Below, piece after piece: positions 50,038-59,048 of a stretch of DNA of 64,000 nucleotides. Every line of letters begins with the position of its first letter. The stretch's first letter is position 1. The notes under the pieces are model-generated. The model was not told where the DNA came from. It searched no databases and saw nothing but the letters and a program-made list of their open reading frames with translations. Location: assembly GCA_024400495.1 (NCBI GenBank), contig JAKSMR010000009.1, forward strand, positions 1-64,000, in the 5' to 3' direction. Source of the stretch: Bacteroidales bacterium. GTDB taxonomy: Bacteria; Bacteroidota; Bacteroidia; Bacteroidales; P3. The position numbers and the translations under genes are program-made.

Positions 50038-51687
50038 TTATTTCTTGGTGAGGATTTTCTTGTACTCGTTCTGGTTGAGGAGCAGGTCGATGGCTTTGCT
50101 GATCTGTGGGTCGTGAGGGAGGGTGCCTTCGATGCGGCCTTTCTCGTAGTAGTAGCGGTTGAGGATCTCGCGCTTGAGGAGCAGGCTGACGCCTTCTCTG
50201 TGTTTCTGCAGGTCGCCCTCTTTCTCGGCCTTGAAACGCTGCTCGAGCAGGTCGATGGTGGAGGCGATGGAGTCGAGATAATGCTCCTCTTTGGCTGTCT
50301 CGCGCAGGTCTTTGAGCACGCGCTCGGTGATGGTGGAGTAGGAGAGGTCTTTGTCGGAGAGGAACTTCACGAAGTCGTTGTAGATCTCGTCGGTGATCTG
50401 GAAGTCCTTGGGTGCAGGGATGGTAGGATGGGCGTAGTAGTATTGGGTGGCGTAGTCGAAGACATAGAATTTCGACATCAGAGCCACCTCGAGGTTCGAG
50501 TAGTAGCCCATATCCACCTCTACGTCGGGCTCGATGCCGAATCCGTCGTAGACGGTACGTCCGTTACGGGTGGAGAAAGCGGTCTTGAGGGAGTCGGGGA
50601 CCTTGGTGGCTTTGCCGTTGGCGTCGCGATGGGCGTAGTCGATTGCCTGGATGCAACGTCCCGAGGGGATGAAGTACTTCGATACGGTCACCTTCATCTG
50701 GGTGTTGTAGTTCATGGGTAGCACGTTCTGTACGAGTCCTTTGCCGAAGCTGCGGTTGCCAACGATGATGGCGCGGTCGAGGTCCTGGAGGCTTCCGGAG
50801 GTGATCTCGGAGGCGGAGGCGCTATAGCCGTCGATCATGACTGCTACGGGGATCTCAGTGTCTTCGGGAGCGAGGCGGGTGTGGCTCTTGAGGTTCTTGG
50901 AAGCAACCTTCCCTTTGGTCTCGACAATAAGTTCGCCGCGTTTCACAAAGACGTTGACGATGTCTACTGCCTCGTTGAGGAGTCCGCCTCCGTTGCCGCG
51001 GAGGTCGAGGATGATGCCTTTCATGTTGGGGTTCTCCTGCTTGAGGGCTTTAAAGGCGTCGCGCACCTGCTGGGCCGACCCTTGGGTGAACTCGGAGAGG
51101 ACGATGTAGCCGATGCCGTCGCGTAGGAATCCGTAGTAGGGGACGGCTTTGAGCTTGATCTCCTTGCGGGTGATCTTCTTCTCGAGAATCTTGCCGTTGC
51201 GTTCGACCTTGATGATGAGCTCGGTGCCTGCTTGTCCGCGCATAGCTGAGCTGACGTCGGCGTTGCTCTTCCCTTCGGTGCTCTCGCCGTTGACAGCGAC
51301 GATTCTGTCGCCGGCTTTAAGTCCGGCCAGGTCGGCGGGCATCCCCTCGTAGGGTTCGGCGATGTAGATGTTCTTGCCGTTCTGGTGGATGAGCGAGCCG
51401 ATGCCGCCATATTCGCCCAGCATCTGCATCTTCACATCTTCGATGTCGCTCTCGGGGTAGTAGACGGTATAGGGGTCGAGCGAGGAGAGCATGGCGTCGA
51501 TGGCTTTCTTCATGGTCTTTCCCGGATCGACATCGTCGACATAGTTGAGGTGGATGTTGCGGTATATCTGAGCGAAGATCTCGAGGTTCTTGGAGATCTC
51601 AAAGCCTTTGTCGTATTCGGTCTGAGCACGAGTGCCCAATGCTGCCATACAGCAGGCGAAGAGCAGGATGATGGAACGTTTCTTCAT
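50038..51687 (-). CDS. S41-family carboxy-terminal processing protease
   Basis: A 549-residue exported serine protease (signal peptide to about residue 21). A PDZ domain occupies about 90-175 (SLIHQNGKNIYIAEPYEGMPADLAGLKAGDRIVAVNGE) and the S41 core about 190-370. The catalytic serine is in IDGYSASASEI (about residue 290) and the lysine in GNRSFGKGLVQ. It degrades or trims periplasmic and outer-membrane proteins from the C terminus. An additional C-terminal helical region of about 150 residues follows, as in Bacteroidota CtpA homologues. Confidence 0.94.
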   Translation of the reverse strand: MKKRSIILLFACCMAALGTRAQTEYDKGFEISKNLEIFAQIYRNIHLNYVDDVDPGKTMKKAIDAMLSSLDPYTVYYPESDIEDVKMQMLGEYGGIGSLIHQNGKNIYIAEPYEGMPADLAGLKAGDRIVAVNGESTEGKSNADVSSAMRGQAGTELIIKVERNGKILEKKITRKEIKLKAVPYYGFLRDGIGYIVLSEFTQGSAQQVRDAFKALKQENPNMKGIILDLRGNGGGLLNEAVDIVNVFVKRGELIVETKGKVASKNLKSHTRLAPEDTEIPVAVMIDGYSASASEITSGSLQDLDRAIIVGNRSFGKGLVQNVLPMNYNTQMKVTVSKYFIPSGRCIQAIDYAHRDANGKATKVPDSLKTAFSTRNGRTVYDGFGIEPDVEVDMGYYSNLEVALMSKFYVFDYATQYYYAHPTIPAPKDFQITDEIYNDFVKFLSDKDLSYSTITERVLKDLRETAKEEHYLDSIASTIDLLEQRFKAEKEGDLQKHREGVSLLLKREILNRYYYEKGRIEGTLPHDPQISKAIDLLLNQNEYKKILTKK

Positions 51688-52005
51688 GTCGGTATTGTTG
51701 TTGGACCTGAATTTGGTCTTGGTGTATTATTCTTTCTTTTGGCGGACTTGCGGGCGGGACTCGACTTGTTGGTTTTGTGTTGGGTGGATGATTGTTGACG
51801 TTTCTCTTTGTCGCTTGTCCTGTGGATGATAGAGTCTATGGGGTAGGAAAAAAGTCTTTTCCTATACACAAGATATAACGCACGTCATGATTATTTATTG
51901 TGTGTGCGTGTGCATATTATTTATAAGAGTAAGTGAGGTTGATAGAGCTGTTGCGGCCGGAATATGCTTTTCTGATTGCGACCCAACACGAAAAAACGTA
52001 ATAAA
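51688..52005. other. Intergenic region upstream of the S41 gene, nothing recognised
   Basis: No gene, repeat or consensus promoter is seen between the S41 start and the rpsP terminator. Confidence 0.5.
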
Positions 52006-52041
52006 AAAGAAAAGCGTCCTTGTTTTTGGACACTTTTCTTT
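52006..52041 (-). terminator. Terminator of rpsP
   Basis: AAAGAAAAG(C)GTCC at 52006-52019 pairs with GGAC(A)CTTTTCTTT at 52028-52041, with A/T runs on both sides. Confidence 0.82.
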
Positions 52042-52077
52042 ATTATTCTTCCTCAAAAGGAAGGTTCTGCTACGTGA

Positions 52078-52632
52078 TTACTCAGCAGCGGGAGCTTCGG
52101 TCTCAGCAGCTTCTTCGGCGGGAGCTTCGGTAGCTTCTGCTTCAGCAGCAGCGGCGGCAGCAGCTTCTTCAGCGGCTTTGCGCTTAGCAGCAACGGCAGC
52201 AGCCTTAGCTTCGTTAGCTTTCTTCTCGTTCTCGAGAGCAGCCTTAGCGCTGTTGCGCTTGTCGTTCTCGATGGTGCTGCGTACGCCAGCGATCTTGGCT
52301 TCCTTAGCCTGGAGCCACTCGTTGAAGCGAGCGTCAGCAACTTCCTGGCTGATAGCGCCCTTTACAACGCCAACCTGGAGGTGTTTCTTAAGCATAGCGC
52401 CTTTGTAGGAGAGGATACGTTTTACGGTATCGCTGGGCTGTGCGCCATTCATGAGCCACTGTACGGCTTTGTCGAGGTTGAGGTCAATAGTAGCGGGAAT
52501 GGTCAGGGGATTGTAGGTGCCTATTTTCTCAATAAATCTACCATCACGAGGTGCACGACCATCCGCAATTACGATGTGATAGAAGGGCTGACCCTTTTTA
52601 CCACGACGCTGTAATCTAATTCTTGCAGGCAT
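52078..52632 (-). CDS. rpsP: 30S ribosomal protein S16 with long A/E-rich tail
   Basis: S16 stabilises the 5' domain of 16S rRNA. Residues 1-~85 form the normal S16 core ([42 protein letters not shown]...[20 protein letters not shown]). The protein then continues for about 100 residues, first helical ([23 protein letters not shown]), then almost only Ala, Glu, Lys and Thr. Extended S16 tails are common in Bacteroidota. A perfect promoter lies upstream, and a terminator follows. Neither rimM nor trmD is adjacent. Confidence 0.97.
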   Translation of the reverse strand: MPARIRLQRRGKKGQPFYHIVIADGRAPRDGRFIEKIGTYNPLTIPATIDLNLDKAVQWLMNGAQPSDTVKRILSYKGAMLKKHLQVGVVKGAISQEVADARFNEWLQAKEAKIAGVRSTIENDKRNSAKAALENEKKANEAKAAAVAAKRKAAEEAAAAAAAEAEATEAPAEEAAETEAPAAE

Positions 52633-52686
52633 AATAAATTGTTTTTAAGTGTGTTAATTAATAATTGAGTTATTTCAATCAGTTTG

Positions 52687-52717
52687 CAAAGATACAAACA
52701 TTTTTTGAACTGACAAA
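52687..52717 (-). promoter_or_regulatory. Bacteroidota-type promoter of rpsP
   Basis: On the minus strand TTTG (52714-52717) is followed after exactly 19 bases by TATCTTTG (52687-52694). The leader to the start at 52632 is about 50 bases. Confidence 0.82.
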
Positions 52718-52965
52718 TTTTTTTTACAAGATCGACGTTCCAGGCTTCCTCTATAGTCCCTTTTTGTGGGTGGGGTATATTTTGTTGCTGCTTTGTACCT
52801 TCTTGATTCTTAATGTCTATAGGTTCGTTTTGGGACTGTTGGATTGTGCTTGCTATTGAATAATAAGTTGAGGTGTTCCCTTGTAGATGCTTTCTTATTT
52901 ATATAGTAGCAAATGACTAGCACCTATGTAGCGTCTACATTTCTAGGGGTAGGGCCTATAATTGT

Positions 52966-53042
52966 AGGTGCTAGATAGGCGCTAGGTAGGCATCAACGAG
53001 GCATCAAGCAGGCATCAGGCAGGCACTAAGCAGGCGATGGGC
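52966..53042. repeat. 11-bp tandem array F (7 clear units)
   Basis: AGGTGCTAGAT, AGGCGCTAGGT, AGGCATCAACG, AGGCATCAAGC, AGGCATCAGGC, AGGCACTAAGC, AGGCGATGGGC follow without gaps. The 49 bases before them (from 52917, CTAGCACCTAT, GTAGCGTCTAC) hold the reverse complement of the first units in the same register, so the array also has an inverted arm. The rest of the gap 52718-52916 shows nothing. Confidence 0.9.
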
Positions 53043-53055
53043 CTCTGTAAACGGC

Positions 53056-53802
53056 TTACTGGTTCATCATTCCGGCCTGCTCCACGAAGTTGAGAAGGCT
53101 TTGAGAGATGGCTATGTTGTCCTTCTTGGGGTAGCGGATCTTGGTGAAGATCTCGGCCAGATTCTTGGTGCCGTTCACTTTCACCATCTCTTGGTTGAAG
53201 GGGAAGGTCTCGCGAAGCTCGTGGATGCGGTCGATATCTTGGTCGTTATAGTCGTGGTAAACATCCTGATGCACAATGCCTTCGATGGGCAGACGCTCGC
53301 TGAGCGAACCTTCCTGGTCGGGATAGCCGAGCGAGAGGGTGATGACGGGCACAACCCCTTTGGGCATATTGAGCAGCTCGGCAATGGGTTTGGCGTTGTA
53401 GAGCACGGTACCTAAGAAGCAGAATCCCAGTCCTTCAGCCTCTGCTGCCACGCAGAGGTTCTGGGCAAAGAGCGAAGCGTCGATAGTGCCGCTCATGAGC
53501 CATAGGAAGTTGTCGTAGGGTTCGTCGCAACCGCGTTGGCGGGTCCAATGATGGTAGCGGTTAACATCCACGCAGATAGTGAGATAGGCGGCGCAGGTAG
53601 CGCCTTGTCCGTAGTGGAGCTTGGCGAGTTCGGCCTTCTTCTCGGCCTCCTGGGTCACTACTACGCTATAGAGCTGCATGTTGCCGGTGTTGGAAGCTCT
53701 GCCTCCGCACTCGATGATGCGGTCCATGACCTCTTGGGGAATGGGGCGGTCCTGATATTTGCGGATACTGCGATGATTTTTGAGAAGTTCTATGGTGTTC
53801 AT
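53056..53802 (-). CDS. Nitroreductase-family flavoprotein
   Basis: A 248-residue FMN enzyme of the nitroreductase superfamily. The N-terminal motif LLKNHRSIRKYQDRPIP contributes to FMN binding, and GRASNTGNMQLYSVVVT, SLFAQNLCVAAEAEGLGFCFLGTV and VVPVITLSLGYPD complete the family pattern (NfsA/FRP-like). It probably reduces nitro compounds, quinones or flavins with NAD(P)H. I start at the ATG at 53802; the longer frame adds 18 basic residues not typical of the family. A TATCTTTG box lies at 53854-53861 (minus strand), back-to-back with the upxY-like gene's promoter box. Confidence 0.93.
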   Translation of the reverse strand: MNTIELLKNHRSIRKYQDRPIPQEVMDRIIECGGRASNTGNMQLYSVVVTQEAEKKAELAKLHYGQGATCAAYLTICVDVNRYHHWTRQRGCDEPYDNFLWLMSGTIDASLFAQNLCVAAEAEGLGFCFLGTVLYNAKPIAELLNMPKGVVPVITLSLGYPDQEGSLSERLPIEGIVHQDVYHDYNDQDIDRIHELRETFPFNQEMVKVNGTKNLAEIFTKIRYPKKDNIAISQSLLNFVEQAGMMNQ

Positions 53803-53891
53803 TGTGCTGATTTTATTGTTCTTACGAGAATTTGTGGGATTTTTTCCACTTTGCAAAGATAAAAAAATATTAGTTTCTTATAAAAAAATTG

Positions 53892-53899
53892 TACTTTTG
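53892..53899 (+). promoter_or_regulatory. -7 box upstream of the UpxY-like gene
   Basis: TACTTTTG at 53892-53899, 24 bases before the ATG at 53923. No TTTG is seen at the usual distance, so the upstream element is weak or different. Confidence 0.5.
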
Positions 53900-53922
53900 C
53901 AGTTTACAAACAAGCATAAAAA

Positions 53923-54501
53923 ATGGAATTAGACGAAAGGAAATGGGATGAACCACAGTGGGTTGCCGTTTATACTCACGCTCGTGCCGAAAAACGGTTG
54001 GCTGAGAATTTGACCAAACACGGTTTCGAGACCTATCTCCCTCTTCATCGGCAGCTTCATAAGTGGTCGGATCGTAAGAAGTGGGTGGAAGTGCCGCTGT
54101 TTTCCTCTTATGTCTTTGTGAAAATCATAGGGAAGCAAGTGGCGCCTCTGCGTGATACCGATGGCGTTGTCTATATCGTCAACTTCGGCAACAGCCGTTC
54201 CATCGCCTGGATTCCTCAAAAGGAGATAGACAACCTTCGCAGGCTGATGGAGTCGGAGCAGGAATTCGTGGTGAAGAACGCCCAGCAGCTCAAACGGGGA
54301 TCGAAGGTGAAGATCCTCTCCGGAGCCATGGAAGGCATGGAAGGCGTGCTGGTGAGCGACTGCGAGGACGGAAACTTTGCCGTTGAGGTGACTTCTCTCA
54401 GCGCTAGCATTGTGTGGAAGCTTGAAATCCAGGAAGATATGCTTGAGTATATTGAAGACGACAAGTCCAAGAAGAAAGGGATTTGGGAAAAGAAAAAATA
54501 A
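53923..54501 (+). CDS. UpxY-like NusG-family transcription antiterminator
   Basis: A 192-residue NusG paralogue. The NGN domain (about 10-105) shows WVAVYTHARAEKRLAENLTKHGFETYLPL and VPLFSSYVFVKI, and the KOW domain (about 120-165) GSKVKILSGAMEGMEGVLV. A basic tail ends in KKKGIWEKKK. In Bacteroides, UpxY proteins load on RNA polymerase at capsule operons and prevent early termination. Here the next genes, 27 bases downstream, are trkA and two trkH genes, and no polysaccharide locus follows in the window. It may therefore control potassium uptake or act in trans elsewhere. Confidence 0.92.
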   Translation: MELDERKWDEPQWVAVYTHARAEKRLAENLTKHGFETYLPLHRQLHKWSDRKKWVEVPLFSSYVFVKIIGKQVAPLRDTDGVVYIVNFGNSRSIAWIPQKEIDNLRRLMESEQEFVVKNAQQLKRGSKVKILSGAMEGMEGVLVSDCEDGNFAVEVTSLSASIVWKLEIQEDMLEYIEDDKSKKKGIWEKKK

Positions 54502-54528
54502 CGAAGACTTTTATAAGGAAATAACAAA

Positions 54529-55872
54529 ATGAATATCATCATTGCAGGCGACGGCGAAGTAGGTTTCCATCTGGCTAAGACGCTGACGGAGATGGATATG
54601 AACATCACCGTTGTCGATCCTCATACCGAACTTTTGAGCCGTCTGGAGAAAAACTTCGACATCCTCACCATTACAGGCTCCTCTACTTCGCCCGATGTGT
54701 TGCATGAGGCTAATGTCGACAAGTGCGACCTTTTCCTCTCTGTGCTGCATGATGAGTCTATCAATCTCATCACCTGCATGGTTGCCAACCGATTAGGTGC
54801 CAAACGTACGGTGGCTCGTATCTCCAATGCCGAATATCTCTCTCCCAAGAACCGCGAGATGTTCCGTTCTCTCGGCGTGGACGAGATGGTGTGCCCGGAA
54901 CGTATTGCGGCAAAGGAGATTACGAACCTGCTCAATAACGACCTGGCTACCGAATATTTCGATTTCTCTGGCGGACTTCTGACCATGTATCTCGTCCGTC
55001 TCGAGCAGGAGTCGCTGGTGGTGGGAAAGAGTGTGCGCGAACTTCTGGTCGGGTATAAAACCTTGCATGTGAGGATTGTAGCTATCCTGAGAAACTCCGA
55101 GACAATCATTCCCCACTCCGATTTCGTGTTCCAGCCCGGCGACCTGGCCTATATCATCAGCAAGCCGAACCAGATCGAGGCCATCAGACAGCTTGTGGGC
55201 AAGAACGAGGTTAATGTGCGCAATGTGATGATAGCCGGCGGCGGACGTATCGGCCGATATGCGGCTAAAGCATTGGAAGAGAGGATGTCCGTGAAGATTA
55301 TCGACAACAATCGCAACCGTTGTACGGAGCTTAGTAGCGTGATGGGGAAGAAGACTCTGGTGCTCGAAGGGGATGTGACAGACATTGACTTCCTGATGGA
55401 CGAAGGTGTGCAGGACTGCGACGCCTTCATCGCCCTTACCGAATCGTCGGAGACGAATGTGCTCACCTGCCTCCACGCCCGTCGTCTGGGTGTGAAACGC
55501 ACGATTGCGTTGGTTGAGAACACGGGTTTCATCAACATCTCGCAGGATATCGGAATCGACACTATCATCAACAAGAAACTTATCACAGCTAGCTATATAG
55601 CTCGTTTTATCGTGAGCGGACAGGCTGTCAGCACCAAGTGGCTCAGCGGAACCAACGCCGAGCTTATAGAGTTTGTTGTCGGCAAGCATTCGCCTGCAAC
55701 GCGCAAGCCTATCGGCGCCCTCCAGATTCCTATCGGCGCCACCATTGGCGGCATTATCCGTGGCCGCGAGACCATCATCCCTACCCGTGAGACTCAGCTC
55801 CAGGAGATGGATAAGGTGGTCGTCTTCACGATGCCGAGACTGATGGAAGAGGTGGCAAAACGTTTCAAATAA
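54529..55872 (+). CDS. trkA: Trk potassium uptake regulatory subunit TrkA
   Basis: A 447-residue peripheral membrane protein with two tandem RCK units, as in E. coli TrkA. Each begins with a Rossmann NAD-binding motif: IIAGDGEVGFHLA near residues 3-15 and MIAGGGRIGRYAA near 232-244, followed by acidic and R-T-I/V-ARISN/IALVENTG blocks. A TrkA_C domain closes each half (VRELLVGYKTLHVRIVAIL and RKPIGALQIPIGATIGGIIRG). It gates the TrkH channel encoded immediately downstream. The gap to the UpxY-like gene is 27 bases. Confidence 0.95.
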   Translation: MNIIIAGDGEVGFHLAKTLTEMDMNITVVDPHTELLSRLEKNFDILTITGSSTSPDVLHEANVDKCDLFLSVLHDESINLITCMVANRLGAKRTVARISNAEYLSPKNREMFRSLGVDEMVCPERIAAKEITNLLNNDLATEYFDFSGGLLTMYLVRLEQESLVVGKSVRELLVGYKTLHVRIVAILRNSETIIPHSDFVFQPGDLAYIISKPNQIEAIRQLVGKNEVNVRNVMIAGGGRIGRYAAKALEERMSVKIIDNNRNRCTELSSVMGKKTLVLEGDVTDIDFLMDEGVQDCDAFIALTESSETNVLTCLHARRLGVKRTIALVENTGFINISQDIGIDTIINKKLITASYIARFIVSGQAVSTKWLSGTNAELIEFVVGKHSPATRKPIGALQIPIGATIGGIIRGRETIIPTRETQLQEMDKVVVFTMPRLMEEVAKRFK

Positions 55873-55897
55873 ATCTCTGGAAATACGTTAGGATAAA

Positions 55898-57418
55898 GTG
55901 GGTGTTGTTGAGAAGATAACAAGCTATGGCATTCGGATTTTCGATCCGAAGATGGTGCATATCCGCCGGTTTAACTTCAAGCTGGTGGCACGTCTGGCGG
56001 GCATGATGCTTACCATACTCGCTTGTGCTATGGTGTTGCCCATTATAGTCTCGCTTGTCTATCGCGACGGCGCCCAGTTCGACCTCTTTTTCTCGGCCAT
56101 AGCGATTCTCGTGCTGGGACTCGTCCTTCGCAATATCGTGGGTAAAGATACTGACTACGAGTTGCATGAGAAGGAGAGCTTCTGGATCACCAGCGTCATC
56201 TGGATTCTGGTGCCCTTGGCAGGCTCGTTGCCATATCTCTTCACAGGTGCCGTAAGCAACTTTACCGATGCTGCCTTTGAGTCTTTCTCGGGGTTCACCA
56301 CCACGGGGGCTTCTGTGATTGCCGATCTGGATCATACGCCTGTCGGACTGCTCATCTGGCGCAGCCTGACCCAATGGATCGGCGGTCTAGGCCTGATACT
56401 CTTCATCATCGCCATGCTCAAGAAACTCAACGTGGGGTCGGTACAGCTGTATGATGCTGAGTTCTCTGGCACAATCCAGCGCAAGCTCCATCCTCGCATT
56501 GCTTCTAGCGTGAAACTGATGTGGTCGATCTATCTGGGGCTGACGGCAATCCTTTTTGTGCTGCTCCTGCTAGGTAAGAACGGTCTTGTGGATTCCTTCT
56601 GTCTGGCCACGAGCGCAGTCTCTACGGGAGGCTTCATGGTTCATGGAACGGGGCTGGCGGAGATGAATCTCTGGTCTCGGGCAAGTCTCACCTTCTTCAT
56701 GTTCCTGTCGGGCGTCAATATCGCGCTTGTCTACCATCTGTTATCCCGCAAAGGGAAGGATGTGTGGAAGGATCAGGAGTTTCATGTCTATCTGGGCATT
56801 TTCCTGGTGGCGGTGGCTGTCTCGGTTTCTGCCTTTCTGGCTAAGGGATGCAGCCTGGGAGACGCGTTGGGTTTCTCTCTGTTCCATGTCGCATCCACGG
56901 TCTCAACTTGCGGATTGTCTGTCGACTGTCCTACCCAACTGCCAATGTCGGTGGCGGGAGTCACGTTCTTTCTGATTATCATAGGCGCTTCGGCAGGTTC
57001 TACGGGAGGTGGTCTTAAGATTAAGAGGCTTATGATCTTGTGGCGCTATGTGAGGAATTATTTCACGCGTATGATGCATCCTAACGTAGTGTTTAGCGTC
57101 AAGGTGAACGACATGACTATCTCTGATGAGTATATCAATAAGATTTTCGGTTTCGTCTTCATGTACATCATGTTCATCGTTTGTGGCGCCTTTGTGCTGA
57201 CGTTGTGTGATGTGAATATTCCTACTGCTGTCTGTGTGGCTGCTGCGAACATAGGTAATCTCGGGCCTTCGCCTCTTATCAATACGCTTGGTCCTACCTT
57301 CGACTATGTGTCGCTCCAGCCTGTCGCAAAATGGACGTTGATGTCTTTGATGTTGGTCGGCCGTATTGAGATTTTTGCCATTCTGGCTGTTTTTTCACCC
57401 GTATATTGGAAAAGGTAA
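55898..57418 (+). CDS. trkH: Trk potassium uptake membrane subunit, copy 1
   Basis: A 506-residue potassium-transport protein with the four-fold M1-P-M2 architecture. The pore loops are recognisable as SGFTTTGASV (about 128-137), SAVSTGGF, STVSTCGLS and the last one near NIGNLGPSPL, each with the selectivity glycine. The start is a GTG at 55898 preceded by a purine-rich stretch; an ATG at 55952 is an alternative. The stop overlaps the next gene's ATG (TAATG). It imports potassium together with TrkA. Confidence 0.93.
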   Translation: MGVVEKITSYGIRIFDPKMVHIRRFNFKLVARLAGMMLTILACAMVLPIIVSLVYRDGAQFDLFFSAIAILVLGLVLRNIVGKDTDYELHEKESFWITSVIWILVPLAGSLPYLFTGAVSNFTDAAFESFSGFTTTGASVIADLDHTPVGLLIWRSLTQWIGGLGLILFIIAMLKKLNVGSVQLYDAEFSGTIQRKLHPRIASSVKLMWSIYLGLTAILFVLLLLGKNGLVDSFCLATSAVSTGGFMVHGTGLAEMNLWSRASLTFFMFLSGVNIALVYHLLSRKGKDVWKDQEFHVYLGIFLVAVAVSVSAFLAKGCSLGDALGFSLFHVASTVSTCGLSVDCPTQLPMSVAGVTFFLIIIGASAGSTGGGLKIKRLMILWRYVRNYFTRMMHPNVVFSVKVNDMTISDEYINKIFGFVFMYIMFIVCGAFVLTLCDVNIPTAVCVAAANIGNLGPSPLINTLGPTFDYVSLQPVAKWTLMSLMLVGRIEIFAILAVFSPVYWKR

Positions 57419-58878
57419 TGATGACACGAAACGACATACGAGCGCTTGTTTACCCTCTCGGGATTCCTCTCCTGGGGTTGGGGGGCATGATGATGTTGTG
57501 TCTCATCCCCTCGCTTCATTTCTATGACGGCACGGCGCTTCCTATGTTCGTGTGCGGCCTCTTCACTCTGGCTGTCGGACTGGCCATTCTCGGAGCTGTG
57601 GGCAAGCCTAAGGGTAGGGTGGACAGGAGGGTTCCGTTCCTTCTTGTGGCGCTGATATGGTTGGTGCTGAGCTTCTTCGGCACACTTCCTTTCCTGGCTA
57701 CGGGTTCGGTGACCAAGTTCTCCGACGCCTTGTTCGAGTCTATGTCGGGAATTACCTCGACGGGTGCGACGATATTCTCTGATGTCGAGCATCTCCCTCC
57801 TTCTATCTTGCTGTGGCGCAGTATGTCGCAATGGATCGGGGGATTCGGGATCATCCTCATGGTTCTGGCGTTCATTCCTTCCTTGGGGATAAACAAGTAC
57901 AGCCTTTATACGGCAGAGGCCTCTGGTGCTGATAACTCGGGAAAAGGCACCATCACGGTAAGTGAGACTATCAGAAGGACATTGTCTATCTATATCTTTC
58001 TGACATTGGTCTTTGTGCTTCTTCTTCGACTGACCGGGATGCATATCTGGGATGCTGTTAATCTGGTGTTTACCAATATCTCTTCGGGAGGTTTCTGTAT
58101 TTATAACGACAGCCTCGCCTCGATAACGCATCGGCAGCAGGGGATTCTTGCGTTGGCGATGTTCTTTAGCGGCATCAATTTCTCGTTGCTGTTCTATGTT
58201 CTGACTTTCCGTTTCGGCAAGATAAGACACAAGCTCGACCAGTTTGGGTTTTATCTCGTCGTGATTGTTGTCGGAATTGCGGGCGTGATGCTTGCCCTTC
58301 ATTATGCGATGGATTATTCGTGGAAGGACTCTTTCCGTTGTTCGGCTGTGCAAACCCTTAGCGTTCTGACAACTACGGGTTCGCTGGTGGAAGACACCTC
58401 TTTCTGGTGGACTCCGATACTGTTCTTCTATGTCGTCCTCTCCCTTTGTGGCGGAATGGCGGGCTCTACTTCGGGCGGACTGAAGGTGATGCGTGTCCTT
58501 ATCCTTTTTAGAAACGTGCGTAACATCCTTAGAAACAGGCTCCATCCCTCGGCTGTGAATCCTGTCCGTCTCAACGGAAAACCTGTTTCCCATCCGATTA
58601 TCAATAACGTGATGGTGATTTTCTTCGTCTATCTCTTTACTATTATATTAGGTGTCCTTCTGCTGATGATCTGCGGCATCAACGCCACGGAGTCCTTTGG
58701 GGCTTGTATTGCCTGTATCACGGGTTATGGACCTGGATTGGGCGCTAGCGGCGGATTGGGATGTTATGAGGCTTTTACTGTTTCTGCAAAATGGATTGCA
58801 TCGCTCCTTATGCTTATGGGGCGCCTGGAGTGTCTGACGGTCATCATACTCCTCATCCCTCGCTTCTGGAAGCAGTAA
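57418..58878 (+). CDS. trkH: Trk potassium uptake membrane subunit, copy 2
   Basis: A 486-residue paralogue of the gene just upstream, coupled to it by a TAATG overlap and preceded by GGAAAAGG. Pore loops read SGITSTGATI, TNISSGGF, LTTTGS and TGYGPGLG, so all four selectivity glycines remain, but the third and fourth loops differ from copy 1 (TCGLS and NIGN there). The two proteins may form pores with different affinity or ion preference under one TrkA, or associate with each other. The longer open frame begins at a TTG and is less likely. Confidence 0.92.
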   Translation: MMTRNDIRALVYPLGIPLLGLGGMMMLCLIPSLHFYDGTALPMFVCGLFTLAVGLAILGAVGKPKGRVDRRVPFLLVALIWLVLSFFGTLPFLATGSVTKFSDALFESMSGITSTGATIFSDVEHLPPSILLWRSMSQWIGGFGIILMVLAFIPSLGINKYSLYTAEASGADNSGKGTITVSETIRRTLSIYIFLTLVFVLLLRLTGMHIWDAVNLVFTNISSGGFCIYNDSLASITHRQQGILALAMFFSGINFSLLFYVLTFRFGKIRHKLDQFGFYLVVIVVGIAGVMLALHYAMDYSWKDSFRCSAVQTLSVLTTTGSLVEDTSFWWTPILFFYVVLSLCGGMAGSTSGGLKVMRVLILFRNVRNILRNRLHPSAVNPVRLNGKPVSHPIINNVMVIFFVYLFTIILGVLLLMICGINATESFGACIACITGYGPGLGASGGLGCYEAFTVSAKWIASLLMLMGRLECLTVIILLIPRFWKQ

Positions 58879-58982
58879 GGCTGGTTTTTCCCATCCTCTT
58901 CGGGGTGTTCTCTCTGATCGGGCGGGCTTTAGAGAGGTGCTAGCGAGCCGGATTGATATAGTAAAAAGGAGGAAATAGCAAT

Positions 58983-59048
58983 GCTAATGCGACGCTAGTG
59001 CGACGTTAATGCGACGTTAATGCGACGCTAGTGTATGGCTAGACAGCC
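58983..59048. repeat. 11-bp tandem array G (6 units)
   Basis: GCTAATGCGAC, GCTAGTGCGAC, two GTTAATGCGAC, GCTAGTGTATG and GCTAGACAGCC follow in strict register, about 105 bases after the second trkH gene. Confidence 0.9.

Noticed and set aside
52665..52859. Plus-strand 64-codon hydrophobic frame
   Set aside because: It overlaps the perfect rpsP promoter and lies next to array F; no ribosome-binding site is evident.
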